Positions 36,231-45,797 are shown, counted from the first letter of the stretch. The stretch is DNA of 64,000 nt from Synechococcus sp. JA-2-3B'a(2-13) (GCF_000013225.1 NC_007776.1:2300501-2364500); one strand, 5' to 3'. Made by a program: numbers and translations. The notes: generated from the sequence alone by a model not told the origin.

Positions 36231-38102
36231 ATGAAACTTCAGGTTAACCTTCCGGGGTGGAGCAGGGTAGCCTTGGGAGCAGGGATCCTGGGCGCCGGAG
36301 CGGCTCTGGCCCAGCCCTTGCCGGAAACCCGCATCCCCTGTGAGATCTTCATTGCCGGGGGTGGGCTGGGGGGGGTGGCGGCGGCCTATGACGCGCTGCA
36401 ACTGGGCCGGCAGGTGTGCATGACGGAGATCACCGATTGGATCGGGGGGCAGGTGAGCGCCCAGGGAGTCTCCGCTTTGGACGAGCGACCCCTGCAACGA
36501 GAAAATGACATCTTCCCCAAAGGCTACAGCGAGTTTCGCCGGCGGGTACGGGAAAAATACGGCGGGGATCCCAATCCGGGCAAATGCTGGGTGAGCGTGC
36601 TCTGCTTTTCCCCGCAGGTGGGCCACCAGGTGATTCGGGAGATGTTGGATCCCTATCTGCAGTCGGGGCAGTTGCGGCTATTTACGGAGACGGTGGTCAA
36701 AGACTTGGAGATTGCGGATTACCAAATCCGCAGCGTGCAGGCCATCCGCAACATCCCCAAACACGCCAGCGTCCAGCCAGAGAATCGAGGGGATCTCTCC
36801 AGCTACTTTCTCGATTTTTATCGTCTAGAACCCACCGAGGACTGGGACAAGGAGATCCTGCGCTTTGAGCCGCCGCCAGAACGCCAAGACAAAACCCTGC
36901 CCTGGGTGGTGATCGACGCTACTGAAACCGGCGAGCTGCTGCCCTTGGCGCGGGTGCCCTACCGCCTGGGAACTGATGGCCAAAGCCGCTGGGAACCCAG
37001 CTCCAAGCCCTACGTGGATCCCTACTGTACCCAGGGCTTCACCTACACCTTTGTCCTGGAGCGCTCTGCTGTGCCGCAGGTGCCGGTCAAGCCGGAGTTC
37101 TACAACGATCCCCTGCACGGCCCCTACTACAGTTACGAACACCCTCGCTTCAACTTTGCGCTGATCTTCACCTACCGCCGCATCCGGGGGCAGGTGTTCG
37201 GCTTTGGGGAAGAGGCCATTCGGGTGGGGGATCAGTCAATGCAGAACTGGACCTGGGGCAATGACTGGCGCATCACAGGGCCGGATAAGAATTTCATCCT
37301 CACCCACGAGCAGTTGCAGGCTTCAGGCCAGTTGGATCCCGGCGACTGGATGGGGGGCCTGCGGGTGGAAGCCCTGCGGCGAGCTGAGCAGCATGCTAAG
37401 GGCTTTTTCTACTGGCTGGTGGCGGGAAGGACGGATTTTCTCCTGCAGCAGGAGGATCCCAACTTTCAAAAAGACTTCTACTTGCGCTATGCCTACCTAC
37501 GGGGGCCCAATACCCCCATGGGAACTGCCAGCGGCCTCTCCAAGTACCCTTATATCCGCGAGTCGCGGCGCATCATTGGTCGGCCCAGCCTCTCCTACCC
37601 AGAAGGATTTACCATCTACGAGTCGGATATCACCACGCGGGAATCGGAGTTGAATCGTGGTCGCCCCTTTATCTTCTACGACTCAGTGGGGGTGGGCCAG
37701 TACCCCATCGACTTTCACGACTGCCTGCTGCCGGATTTTTCGCTGCCTCCCAGCAACAACAAAGACGCGCAGGCCCCCAGCTACCCTTACCAGATCCCCC
37801 TGCGGGCTCTGATCCCCCAGCGCATCGACAACCTTTTGGCCGGCAACAAAAACATCGCCACCAGCCGCATTGCCAGTGCCTCCTACCGGGTGCATCCGGT
37901 GGAATGGGCCATTGGCACCGCCGCCGGCCACACGGCCCACTTTGCCCTAGAACGGGATCTGATCCCGGCGGAGATCGTGGAGGAGCCGCTTTTGGATTTG
38001 CGGCTGTTGCCAGCTCTCCAGGCCCAAATCCAGAGCTTGGGCAACCCCATTCAATTTCCTGGCACCACCATTACCGCCACCGATTGGGCCCAATCCCGCT
38101 AG
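36231..38102 (+). CDS. exported FAD-dependent oxidoreductase
   Basis: The 623-residue protein begins with a probable signal peptide or anchor (residues 1-31, ending GAGAALAQPLPE). The Rossmann motif CEIFIAGGGLGGVAAAYDALQLGRQVCMTE follows, as in the FAD_oxidored (PF12831) family. Typical later blocks are VIDATETGELLPLA, PYRALIP-like RALIPQRIDNLLAGNKNIATSRIASASYRVHPVEWAIGTAAG at the C-terminus. The substrate is unknown. If exported it would act in the periplasm or thylakoid lumen. The frame is open back to 36108, but the ATG at 36231 gives the clean signal sequence. Confidence 0.85.
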   Translation: MKLQVNLPGWSRVALGAGILGAGAALAQPLPETRIPCEIFIAGGGLGGVAAAYDALQLGRQVCMTEITDWIGGQVSAQGVSALDERPLQRENDIFPKGYSEFRRRVREKYGGDPNPGKCWVSVLCFSPQVGHQVIREMLDPYLQSGQLRLFTETVVKDLEIADYQIRSVQAIRNIPKHASVQPENRGDLSSYFLDFYRLEPTEDWDKEILRFEPPPERQDKTLPWVVIDATETGELLPLARVPYRLGTDGQSRWEPSSKPYVDPYCTQGFTYTFVLERSAVPQVPVKPEFYNDPLHGPYYSYEHPRFNFALIFTYRRIRGQVFGFGEEAIRVGDQSMQNWTWGNDWRITGPDKNFILTHEQLQASGQLDPGDWMGGLRVEALRRAEQHAKGFFYWLVAGRTDFLLQQEDPNFQKDFYLRYAYLRGPNTPMGTASGLSKYPYIRESRRIIGRPSLSYPEGFTIYESDITTRESELNRGRPFIFYDSVGVGQYPIDFHDCLLPDFSLPPSNNKDAQAPSYPYQIPLRALIPQRIDNLLAGNKNIATSRIASASYRVHPVEWAIGTAAGHTAHFALERDLIPAEIVEEPLLDLRLLPALQAQIQSLGNPIQFPGTTITATDWAQSR

Positions 38103-38167
38103 CCTAGAAAGGCAGGGTTGGGAGTTGACCGGTGGATCCCGTTGGGGTTGGACTTGTGGGCTGGGAG

Positions 38168-38458
38168 ATGCTTCGCCCCTCTTTATGGGCCGCCACGGCT
38201 CTGTGGGGCTTGGGACTGATGTGGGGGTTTTCGCCGCTGCATCAAAAGCTGCAGGAGAGCTGGGAAAAGCAATTGCTATGGGATCCCAGTGGAGCTTTGG
38301 CTTCCTTGCTGAGCACCCTTCCCTTTTTGCTGGCAGCAGGCTTGGTGGTAGCCCTGACGGAGATCTCCTTGGGCAAAAGCTGGGCCGTCTCCTGCGGCCT
38401 GATCGCCTGCGTCGGCGGAGGCCTCTATGAACTGGGCCGGCGGGACAATGCCAGGTAA
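38168..38458 (+). CDS. hypothetical small membrane protein
   Basis: The 96-residue product has two or three hydrophobic helices (about WAATALWGLGLMWGF, LLSTLPFLLAAGLVVALTEI and WAVSCGLIACVGGGLYELG). No family is recognised. A GTG at 38132 would add 12 residues. It sits between the FAD oxidoreductase and the DUF815 gene in the same direction. Confidence 0.5.
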   Translation: MLRPSLWAATALWGLGLMWGFSPLHQKLQESWEKQLLWDPSGALASLLSTLPFLLAAGLVVALTEISLGKSWAVSCGLIACVGGGLYELGRRDNAR

Positions 38459-38548
38459 CTCAAGCGCTCCGTGTTGTTAACGCAACTACCCCCAGTCTCC
38501 TCCCCTAGGGAGCGGATAAGCAACGCCAAGTTAGAGCGGCTTCAAGCG

Positions 38549-39805
38549 ATGACCCCCCTCCAAGAAGCAGCAGAAGCAGCGGCCAAGCTGCTGGTATTCC
38601 GGGACATCTGCACCCACCCCCTAGCCCTAGCCTGGCAGGAGCTAATCCAGCAGTTGATGAGTGGGGATCCCCTGCCGTGCTGGAGGGCCTACGGGCGCTG
38701 GTTTGAGCTTTTGGCCCGGCAGGGCCTGAGCTGGCGGCAATGGCTGATCCGGGAGATCCGCTGGGCCGATAACCCCTTTGCCCGTGCAGCGCTGCAGCCC
38801 CAAGGGATCCCAGAGCCTCTTATGCAGGCGGCCCGCCACGACCTGCGCTGTCTGCAAACCCTAGCGGACAGTCAGGAGACCATTGCCGAGCAGATGCAGG
38901 CGTTGGGGTTGGGGATCCCCTGGCCCGATGGGGAAACCGATAGCGCTGGCTGGGATCCCCGCTCTTTTGCCGATTGGGGCCAGAGCTTGGAGACCTTAAT
39001 TGCCCACTACCGCCAAAGGGGGGTAGGGCTCTGTGGTCGCTACTGGGCCTTTCGCTGGGGGCCAGCAGGGCTAGAAGGGATCCCTGCTCCCGATCTGTCT
39101 GACTGGGAGGAGATCTACGGCTACGAACGGCAGAAACAGCAGTTGGCGGCCAACACCGAAGCCCTGCTGCGGGGGGATCCGGCTTTGCATGTGTTGCTCT
39201 ACGGGGCGCGGGGCACCGGCAAGTCTTCTCTGGTGAAGGCCTTGTTGCGCCGCTACGGCCTGCAGGGGCTGCGCCTATTGGAGCTGAGGCGAACAGACTT
39301 GATTCAGTTGCCGGAGATTTTGGCAGAGCTGCGGGCGCAGGTGTTGCCTTTCATCTTGTTTGTGGACGATCTCTCCTTTGAGGCAGAGGAAACCGAGTTC
39401 AAGCAGCTCAAGGTGCTCCTGGAGGGGGATCTCGTTGCGCCGCCCCCCAACGTGCGCCTTTATGCCACCAGCAACCGCCGCCATCTCATCCGCGAGTTTT
39501 TTGGCGATCGTCCCAATCCCCAAGATCAAGAAGTCCACGCCTGGGATACGGTCCAGGAAAAGCTGTCGCTGCGGGATCGCTTCGGCCTCACCCTCACCTT
39601 CACCCCCTTCACCCAGGGAGATTACCTGGCAACCGTAGAACACTTGGCCCAGCGGCTGGGTTTCACCCAATCTCTGGATGCCCTGCGCCGCCAGGCCTTA
39701 ATCTGGGCCCAACAGCAAAACGGCTTTTCCGGTCGCACTGCCCGCCAGTTCTTGGATGCCGTTCGGGCAGGGCTGGTGAAAGGCAACGATGGACTTCCGA
39801 GCTAG
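38549..39805 (+). CDS. DUF815-family AAA ATPase
   Basis: The 418-residue protein combines a helical N-terminal half with an ATPase domain. The latter has Walker A LLYGARGTGKSSLVKALL, Walker B FILFVDDLSFE, the sensor region VRLYATSNRRHLIREFFGDR and the family motif EKLSLRDRFGLTLTFTPF. DUF815 proteins are widespread and uncharacterised. The start MTPLQEAAEAAAKLLVFRD fits relatives I remember; a GTG at 38471 would add 26 residues. Mini-element copy 2 begins 20 bases after its stop. Confidence 0.85.
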   Translation: MTPLQEAAEAAAKLLVFRDICTHPLALAWQELIQQLMSGDPLPCWRAYGRWFELLARQGLSWRQWLIREIRWADNPFARAALQPQGIPEPLMQAARHDLRCLQTLADSQETIAEQMQALGLGIPWPDGETDSAGWDPRSFADWGQSLETLIAHYRQRGVGLCGRYWAFRWGPAGLEGIPAPDLSDWEEIYGYERQKQQLAANTEALLRGDPALHVLLYGARGTGKSSLVKALLRRYGLQGLRLLELRRTDLIQLPEILAELRAQVLPFILFVDDLSFEAEETEFKQLKVLLEGDLVAPPPNVRLYATSNRRHLIREFFGDRPNPQDQEVHAWDTVQEKLSLRDRFGLTLTFTPFTQGDYLATVEHLAQRLGFTQSLDALRRQALIWAQQQNGFSGRTARQFLDAVRAGLVKGNDGLPS

Positions 39806-39824
39806 AGGTGGTGACTATTCCAAA

Positions 39825-40130
39825 CTGATACATTTACGCTGAACACTGCTGAACATCACTGTTCAACTATGCAGCGATAGCATTCTGTTTGTTTCCATTC
39901 GCGTTAGCGGGACGGAGTCCAAACAGAATGGCGGTATCCCGCAAAGCTTTGAGTAGAATACCCAAAGCGCAGTTTCCGTGTCGTCTTACTACCAATTTTC
40001 TGCTTTGCTTTGGCTACCATGTTGGCAGACTCGAAAGTAAACAGAAAGATCAACTGGTAGTAATCCGTACTGAACATATTATACATTATTTTCAGTATAG
40101 TTGAGCTTATTATTGACTAGAGTCATGCTC
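39825..40130 (-). mobile_element. hairpin-rich mini-element, copy 2 (306 bp, 24-mer inserted)
   Basis: Reverse orientation relative to copy 1 and near-identical to it, including the 24-nt insert at 39897-39920 in the loop of the CATTCTGTTTG hairpin. The ends are AATGTATCAG (right end, 39825) and GAGCATGACT (left end, 40130). It lies in the spacer between the DUF815 ATPase and hyuA and breaks no gene. The near-identity implies recent movement or gene conversion. Confidence 0.85.
39897..39920 (+). repeat. 24-nt dispersed repeat inside mini-element copy 2
   Basis: CGC-GTTA-GCG plus GGAC-GGA-GTCC. Same position and sequence as in copy 1, so insertion preceded the spread of these two copies. Confidence 0.9.
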
Positions 40131-40270
40131 CAAAAAAGACAGAAGTTGCTGAGCTACACTCGCTACACGAAGGGGCGCCGGTCAGCCTGTCTCTGCCGTT
40201 ACAAAAGCCAGGCGTCATAGCCATAGTCCGACCAAGGGCTGGCCCCAGAAGAAGGCAAAAGAAATGCACG

Positions 40271-42364
40271 ATGGAAGCCATGGTCGCATCAGCGTTGGGT
40301 AGCAACCTCGATCCGGCCAATCTGGATCAGACGGAAGCAAGCCGCAGCTTGGCCCGCCTGGGGATCGATGTGGGGGGCACCTTTACTGATCTGGTGCTCT
40401 TGCAGGATGGCCAGATGCAGACGGCGAAGGTGCTGTCTACCCCCAGCCCTGAGGAGGGGGTCTTTGCGGCGCTGGACAAGCTGGGGGTGCTCTGGGTTGA
40501 CCTCTTCTGTCATGGCATGACGGTAGCCACCAACGCGCTGCTGGAGCGCAAGGGATCCCCCACCCTGTTTTTGACCACGGCGGGCTTTCGGGATGTGCTG
40601 GCCATTGCCCGTCAAAACCGCCCCTCTCTGTATGACCTGACACAGCCCAAGCCGGAGCCGGTGGTGCCCCGCCACCATTGCCTGGAGGTGAAGGAGCGCT
40701 GCAGCGTGGGTGGAGTGTTGGAGCCGCTCACCGATGCCGAAATCCGGCGGGTGGTGCAGGAGGTGGGGGAACGGGTGCAGCGGGATGGGATCCGCGCTAT
40801 TGGGGTGGGGTTTTTGTTTTCTTTTCTCTACCCGGAGCACGAACAGCGGCTGGGAATGGCCTTGCGACAGGCTTTCCCGGAGCTACACCTTTCCCTGTCT
40901 TGCGAGGTGGCGCCGGAGTTCCGAGAATACGAGCGCTTCAGCACCACCGCCATCGATGCCTACCTCAGCCCGGCATTGGCGGGCTACCTGCACCGCTTGG
41001 CCCAAGGATGTCGGGAGCGAGGGATCCCCCAACCGTTGATCATGCAGTCTTCCGGCGGCGTGACCTCCATCCCTCAGGCGGCGGCCCATGCTTCGGTGGC
41101 TTTGCTCTCAGGGCCGGCAGGCGGGGTTTATGGGGCGGCCTATCTGGGTCGCCTGAGTGGCTACCCCCACTTGCTCAGCTTCGATATGGGGGGAACCAGC
41201 ACGGATGTGGCCTTGATCCAAGATGGGATCCCCCAGGTTACTCCCGCAGCGGTGGTGTGCGGCTTGCCCGTGCAACAGCCCCAAATTGATATCCACACCG
41301 TCAGTGCCGGCGGCGGATCCCTGGCCCATTTGCTGCCCGGCGGTGGGCTTCAGGTGGGGCCAGAGAGTGCCGGATCCAACCCCGGGCCGGCCTGCTACGG
41401 TCGGGGGGGAAGGGCTCCGACGGTTACCGATGCCAACCTCTGGCTGGGGTACCTGCCGGATGGCGGGCGGCTGGGCAACTCGGTGCAGCTACGGCGGGAG
41501 CTGGCGGAACAGGCTATTGCCACGCTGGCGGATCCCTTGGGTTTGAGCTTGCAGGAAACTGCCGTTGGCATTCGCACCTTGGCCAACGTCGCTATGTCGC
41601 GGGCCTTGCGGGTGATCAGCGTGGAGCGGGGTTTGGATCCCGCCGATTTTGCCCTGTTGGCCTTCGGCGGAGCCGGGCCCATGCATGCCTGTGCTTTGGC
41701 AGAAGAGCTGGGCATCCGCACGATCTTGATCCCGGCTGCCTGTGGGGTGCTCTCGGCGCTGGGAATGGCTCTGGCAGATCTGCGGCGAGACTATCGGCGG
41801 GCCATCCTCCAACCTCTGCGGCAGCTCACGTCCGCTTCAGGGGGATCCCTGCTGGCCCAATGGGCAGAACCCCTGATCCGCCAGGCGAGAGCCGATCTGC
41901 AGGAGCCGGCGCTGCACTTCAGCTTGGACTTGCGCTATCGCGGCCAGTCTTTTGAGTTGGAGATCCCGGTGCAGTTGTCAGATCCGATTCCTCATCTGGA
42001 GCAACAGTTTCACCAGGCCCACCGACAACGCTATGGATGGCAGGATTTGGCCCAGCCGGTGGAGGTGATTCAGTTGCGTCTACAGGCGGTGCAGGCCCTA
42101 CCCACCGTGCCTTTGACCGCACCCCCCCCCTTGCCAGGGGATCCCCTCAAGGATCGGCGAGAGGCATGGTTTGGGGGCAGGATGTGCTCGGTGCCGGTCT
42201 ACGATCGGCAGCGCATGGATGTGGGGTTTCAACTGCGCGGGCCGGCAATTGTCGAGATGCCGGAGGCAACGGCGGTGATCGAAGCCGGTTGGACAGGTGT
42301 CATTGACGAAGTGGGAACCCTAATCTTGAGCTGTGTTCGCGATAGCGGGACAAAGTCCTGGTGA
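40271..42364 (+). CDS. hydantoinase/oxoprolinase family protein (HyuA-type)
   Basis: The 697-residue protein resembles the A subunit of N-methylhydantoinase/acetone carboxylase-type ATP-dependent enzymes. It has the actin-like ATPase start RLGIDVGGTFTDLVLL, HGMTVATNALLERKG, REYERFSTTAIDAYLSP and LLSFDMGGTSTDVALIQ. INTVSAGGGS-like HTVSAGGGSLAHL, GPACYGRGG and FGGAGPMHACALAEELG complete it. A HyuB-type partner is not adjacent, so the substrate is open. The last codons (CVRDSGTKSW) and the region before the stop come from a 24-nt repeat. Confidence 0.85.
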   Translation: MEAMVASALGSNLDPANLDQTEASRSLARLGIDVGGTFTDLVLLQDGQMQTAKVLSTPSPEEGVFAALDKLGVLWVDLFCHGMTVATNALLERKGSPTLFLTTAGFRDVLAIARQNRPSLYDLTQPKPEPVVPRHHCLEVKERCSVGGVLEPLTDAEIRRVVQEVGERVQRDGIRAIGVGFLFSFLYPEHEQRLGMALRQAFPELHLSLSCEVAPEFREYERFSTTAIDAYLSPALAGYLHRLAQGCRERGIPQPLIMQSSGGVTSIPQAAAHASVALLSGPAGGVYGAAYLGRLSGYPHLLSFDMGGTSTDVALIQDGIPQVTPAAVVCGLPVQQPQIDIHTVSAGGGSLAHLLPGGGLQVGPESAGSNPGPACYGRGGRAPTVTDANLWLGYLPDGGRLGNSVQLRRELAEQAIATLADPLGLSLQETAVGIRTLANVAMSRALRVISVERGLDPADFALLAFGGAGPMHACALAEELGIRTILIPAACGVLSALGMALADLRRDYRRAILQPLRQLTSASGGSLLAQWAEPLIRQARADLQEPALHFSLDLRYRGQSFELEIPVQLSDPIPHLEQQFHQAHRQRYGWQDLAQPVEVIQLRLQAVQALPTVPLTAPPPLPGDPLKDRREAWFGGRMCSVPVYDRQRMDVGFQLRGPAIVEMPEATAVIEAGWTGVIDEVGTLILSCVRDSGTKSW
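42335..42358 (+). repeat. 24-nt dispersed repeat at the end of hyuA
   Basis: CGC-GATA-GCG plus GGAC-AAA-GTCC. It encodes VRDSGTKS just before the terminal W and TGA, so the hyuA C-terminus is repeat-derived. Confidence 0.85.
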
Positions 42365-42673
42365 GTCCATCCGCAAGCAGAGCGTCATGGTCATTTCGAT
42401 TCAAACTAGGATACTGTGCCCACACCCAAAACGTTGCTCGCGTCGGCGTTGCGGAGCAATAATGCAGGGGGCCAGAAGCTCACCCTAACCTGAAAGACCA
42501 CAGCAGAGCTTGTTTTGAGAGGGAGAGGCAGGTGCTCCAGATCACCTTGACGAATACCTTCACGATTTTTGCGTCCAGATAGGGTGTTGTCTGTTTTCGT
42601 TTGTCAGGGTCTAGATAGATGGACTGGCCTCTGCAGCCCTTGCCCTGACTGGATTTTCGCGATTTCCCTCAAG
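42365..42673. other. intergenic region between hyuA and tRNA-His
   Basis: About 309 bases with one 24-nt repeat variant (42436-42459). No gene is seen. Confidence 0.45.
42436..42459 (+). repeat. 24-nt dispersed repeat
   Basis: CGC-GTCG-GCG plus TTGC-GGA-GCAA. This is a fourth stem type that still pairs fully. Confidence 0.75.
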
Positions 42674-42747
42674 GGCGGACGATGGGACTCGAACCCACGA
42701 ATGGAGGATCCACAATCCTCTGCCTTAACCGCTTGGCTACGCCCGCC
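42674..42747 (-). tRNA. tRNA-His (anticodon GUG)
   Basis: The minus strand folds with acceptor GCGGGCG/CGTCCGC, an encoded extra G at -1 opposite C73 (a histidine identity feature), anticodon stem GAGGA/TCCTC with loop TTGTGGA, and T-arm GTGGG TTCGAGT CCCAT. CCA is not encoded. Its anticodon stem is formed around a GGATCC copy. Confidence 0.94.
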
Positions 42748-42814
42748 GTGATTCCGGCTATCTAGCTTAGCATGGGAAAAACGGGACTGAACCACAGAGG
42801 TCGAAGCACCCCAA

Positions 42815-43615
42815 ATGCTACCCAGAGCCGATTTGTTGCGAGGGGCAGAGCATCGAGAAACCTTGGCACGGGTCTTGGATTTGGGAGAGCAAGCCCTCAA
42901 GACCTGGCAAGTGGTCTGGAGCGACTTCCTCTCGCCACCGGAAATAGCAGAGGTGCAAGCTCGGCTGTGCAACTTGACCGAACTGCAAGTGTGGGCTTGG
43001 GGAGGGTACCCTCAAGCAGAGCGCCAGCGCTTGGCCCTAGCTCGCTCTGAGGTGGGTCTGGATGTCCGGGATCCAAAGTCCGACCCAGAAGGGATCCCAT
43101 TGGCCGCCATTCAGATTCAGGGCAACTTTCTCTTCGACCCGGCCACCCACCGCGATTTTCTGGGAGCCCTTTTGGGAGCCGGCATCGCCCGCGAGAAAGT
43201 GGGAGACATCCTCCTGTTGGGGGACTCAGGCGCCCAGGCCATCGTTGTGCCCGAAATGGTGGATTACCTCACCCTAAACCTGACGCAGGTGCGCACAGTG
43301 CCTGTCAAAGTAGGCCGGATCCCCCTGAGCCAGTTGAACATTCAACCCCCCCGCGTCAAATCCATCACTAGCGTGGAAGCCTCTTTGCGCCTGGATGCGG
43401 TAGCCTCAGCCGGGTTTGGCATCTCCCGCAGCAAAATGGTGGAAGAAATCCAACGGGGGGAAGTGCGGGTCAATTGGAAGCCCATTACCCAAGCCAGCTA
43501 CACCGTTGGCCCTCAGGATTGGATTGCCATTCGCGGTCGGGGTCGGCTGCAAATCGAAGAGGTAGCCGAAACGAAAAAAGGCCGCTTTCGAGTGCAAATG
43601 AGGCGGTATCTCTAG
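42815..43615 (+). CDS. photosystem II S4-domain protein
   Basis: The 266-residue protein matches the cyanobacterial/plastid PSII S4 family, related to YlmH. It has an N-terminal helical region, a central domain with NFLFDPATHRDFLGALLGAGIAREKVGDILLLGD, and a C-terminal S4 RNA-binding domain (LRLDAVASAGFGISRSKMVEEIQRGEVRVNWKP). The family has been linked to PSII repair and chloroplast RNA metabolism; the precise role is not established. It is a complete single gene divergent from tRNA-His. Confidence 0.82.
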   Translation: MLPRADLLRGAEHRETLARVLDLGEQALKTWQVVWSDFLSPPEIAEVQARLCNLTELQVWAWGGYPQAERQRLALARSEVGLDVRDPKSDPEGIPLAAIQIQGNFLFDPATHRDFLGALLGAGIAREKVGDILLLGDSGAQAIVVPEMVDYLTLNLTQVRTVPVKVGRIPLSQLNIQPPRVKSITSVEASLRLDAVASAGFGISRSKMVEEIQRGEVRVNWKPITQASYTVGPQDWIAIRGRGRLQIEEVAETKKGRFRVQMRRYL

Positions 43616-43664
43616 ATTTTTTCCTGTCTGAGTTTGGGGAGATCGTTACCTCCAGGAAAATGCT

Positions 43665-44579
43665 CTAGAAAAAAGAGAAAAAGGCCCAAGGGTAAAGCAA
43701 ATACTCCAAGTAAAACAACTTCCAGATCAGTTGATAATAGCCAACAATCGCCTCCCGATGGCTGAGATCCAGATGGACACCATAGCCCAAGAGGATCCCC
43801 AGCCCCAACACATGGCTCACCAACAGCCAGAGGCCGTTGCCCGCAAGGAGAAAAGAGATCCCCACCCCGATAAATCCCAGATAGCACAAGGCCAAAATGC
43901 TAATGCAAAACCTTGAGATCCGCCCTGGCCCAAAGCGCAGCGAGAAGGTGGCAATGGCAAACTGGCGATCCCCTTCCATGTCGGGAATATCTTTGAAAAG
44001 GGCGATCACCAACCCAAAAATCGACATAAACCCCGTCAGCCAAACAATTGGGGCTGAAAGCTCGACCCTTCCCTGCATCACCTGCTGAAAATGGCTGTAA
44101 AGGCCCAAATTGACGATCAAACCCCGCACGCTGTAGATGCAAGCCGAGGCCGCCAGCGGAAAACGCTTCAACCGCAAGGGGGGCAGCGAATAGGCCGTGC
44201 CGATCCCATTGCTCAAAAGCACCGTCAGCAGCAGGTAGGGGATCCCGGCCATGGCCAGCAGGACGGACGCCGCTCCACAACCCACGACGATCCCCACCCC
44301 CTGTCGCCAACTCAGGGATCCAGCAGCCAAGGGCAAATGGGGTTTGTTGATGCGGTCGATTTCAACATCCGTCAGTTGATTCAAGCCGACGATGTAGACA
44401 TTGGCCGCCAGACAGGCCGCCCAAGCCCAGACCAACTGGGGCAGCGCCGAGAGAACCGGTTGCAGGGATCCGGCAGCCACAAACCCCGCCAACAGGTAGA
44501 GGCCCACCACGCTGGCGCTGGTGCCGTAGACGGTGTGGGGTCGAGCAAAACGCCAGAGAACTTGTGGGCGCAACATCAA
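43665..44579 (-). CDS. hpt: homogentisate phytyltransferase
   Basis: The enzyme condenses homogentisate with phytyl diphosphate, the committing step of tocopherol synthesis, in the membrane. The 304-residue UbiA-family protein has eight to nine hydrophobic helices. Its two metal/diphosphate-binding Asp-rich motifs are NQLTDVEIDRINKPHLPLAAG (first) and KDIPDMEGDRQF (second). RFARPHTVYGTS at the N-terminus and YYQLIWKLFYLEYLLYP at the end fit Slr1736-type enzymes. A second Met follows the first directly. It is 3' of DUF177 with a five-base gap and so probably co-transcribed. Confidence 0.9.
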   Translation of the reverse strand: MMLRPQVLWRFARPHTVYGTSASVVGLYLLAGFVAAGSLQPVLSALPQLVWAWAACLAANVYIVGLNQLTDVEIDRINKPHLPLAAGSLSWRQGVGIVVGCGAASVLLAMAGIPYLLLTVLLSNGIGTAYSLPPLRLKRFPLAASACIYSVRGLIVNLGLYSHFQQVMQGRVELSAPIVWLTGFMSIFGLVIALFKDIPDMEGDRQFAIATFSLRFGPGRISRFCISILALCYLGFIGVGISFLLAGNGLWLLVSHVLGLGILLGYGVHLDLSHREAIVGYYQLIWKLFYLEYLLYPWAFFSFF

Positions 44580-44584
44580 AAAAG

Positions 44585-45073
44585 CTAGGGAGAGTCTTCC
44601 AGGAGAGAAGCTAGGGCTGCCCAGCGGGGATCCGCCGTTGGTGCTGTAGCTTCCACCGCAATGCCCGGACAGTCGGGACGGCAGGGCAACTGGCGGGGCA
44701 TCTCCAAATGCAGGTGCTGGTACATCCAGTCTTCGACATCCAGCTCACCATTGGGGGGCAGGCTTTCCAGCAGATCTTCTTCGTCTTGCAGTTCCAGCTC
44801 CAAGGGGAGAGGTTCGGGATCCCGAATCAAAATGATCTCCTCAACTTCCAGGTGCAGCCGGTGGTTGAACTGCTGGAGGCAGCGGTGGCAGGTGAGGGTG
44901 ACAATGGTACGAGCTTCAGCACTCACTTCGAGAAAATGGCCCCGATGGCTGACTTCCAGGGATCCCTCCACAGGGGTCAAACTCTCAAAGCCCGAAAAAA
45001 ACTGCCTAAACTGCAATTCTTGGGTTTGATCCGGCATCTGCCGCAGATCGGATAGACGAATTGGCCTTAACAT
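44585..45073 (-). CDS. DUF177/YceD-like protein
   Basis: The 162-residue protein fits the DUF177 (YceD) family, which in bacteria usually precedes rpmF and in plants is involved in 23S rRNA accumulation. It begins LRPIRLSDLRQMPDQ. It has the zinc-like CHRCLQQFNHRL block and the later PCRPDCPG, with an acidic middle part (LELQDEEDLLESLP). The frame opens at 45166, but homology starts at the ATG at 45073. It lies between jag and hpt in the yidC-jag cluster. Confidence 0.8.
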   Translation of the reverse strand: MLRPIRLSDLRQMPDQTQELQFRQFFSGFESLTPVEGSLEVSHRGHFLEVSAEARTIVTLTCHRCLQQFNHRLHLEVEEIILIRDPEPLPLELELQDEEDLLESLPPNGELDVEDWMYQHLHLEMPRQLPCRPDCPGIAVEATAPTADPRWAALASLLEDSP

Positions 45074-45162
45074 TGCGCCCCCTTTCGCACGTTTTGGATA
45101 GCCGGGATCCCTGTCGTCACCGTAGCAAGAGGGCCAACTTGTTCCCAGCCCTCTGCCCACTC

Positions 45163-45774
45163 TCAAGATGGGGAAGCTGCCCGACGGATAACCAAGCGCC
45201 GGTCAGGCTCTTTGCCACGGCTGAAAGTTTCCAGATCGGCATAGGCAGGGTCATTCAAGAGAGTATGAATTTGCCGACGCTCGGCAGCCGAGAGATCGGG
45301 AAACTCGTATTCCCGGCCAGTGGCCCTCACCTTTTCCACAGCAGCGGCAACCAAAACCTTCAGCTCCTGCAAACGCCGCTGCCGATAGCCGTCCAAATCC
45401 AAAATGTAGGGCTGCTGCTGGTCTTCCGGCTGGTTCAGGTTGAGAAGGGTGTTGGCCAGGTACTGCAACGCATCCAGCACCACAGGGGAGCGATCCTCCT
45501 CTTGAGGGGAATCTCTGGAAGATGGAGAGGGCAAGGGGGGGGCTTTCGCCAACAGCAGTTGCTTCTGAGCTGGGGTCAAAGAAGACGCCTCGATTTCCAG
45601 CACCTCCCCCACCACCCGCACCGCCGCTGGGATCCCCATAGCCGCCAGCACCTGCTGTAACCACTGCCTGGCTCGCTCTTGATTGGCCGCAAAGGTGGAC
45701 TTGTTTGGCGAAGGGGCAACGGTTCCCTCAGATTTCTTAGCAGCAGATCCCGTAGAAGACTTAGGACGGCTCAT
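45163..45774 (-). CDS. jag: Jag/KhpB-like RNA-binding protein
   Basis: The 203-residue protein has a disordered basic N-terminus, a KH-like region (ARQWLQQVLAAMGIPAAVRVVGEVLEIEA...QYLANTLLNL) and a C-terminal R3H domain (FPDLSAAERRQIHTLLNDPAYADLETFSRGKEPDRRLVIRR). Jag proteins accompany YidC in many bacteria and bind RNA with KhpA. The yidC gene is the upstream neighbour, but mini-element copy 3 has inserted between the two genes. Confidence 0.85.
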   Translation of the reverse strand: MSRPKSSTGSAAKKSEGTVAPSPNKSTFAANQERARQWLQQVLAAMGIPAAVRVVGEVLEIEASSLTPAQKQLLLAKAPPLPSPSSRDSPQEEDRSPVVLDALQYLANTLLNLNQPEDQQQPYILDLDGYRQRRLQELKVLVAAAVEKVRATGREYEFPDLSAAERRQIHTLLNDPAYADLETFSRGKEPDRRLVIRRAASPS

Positions 45775-45797
45775 CCTGGGCAGCTTCCAACTTTGAA

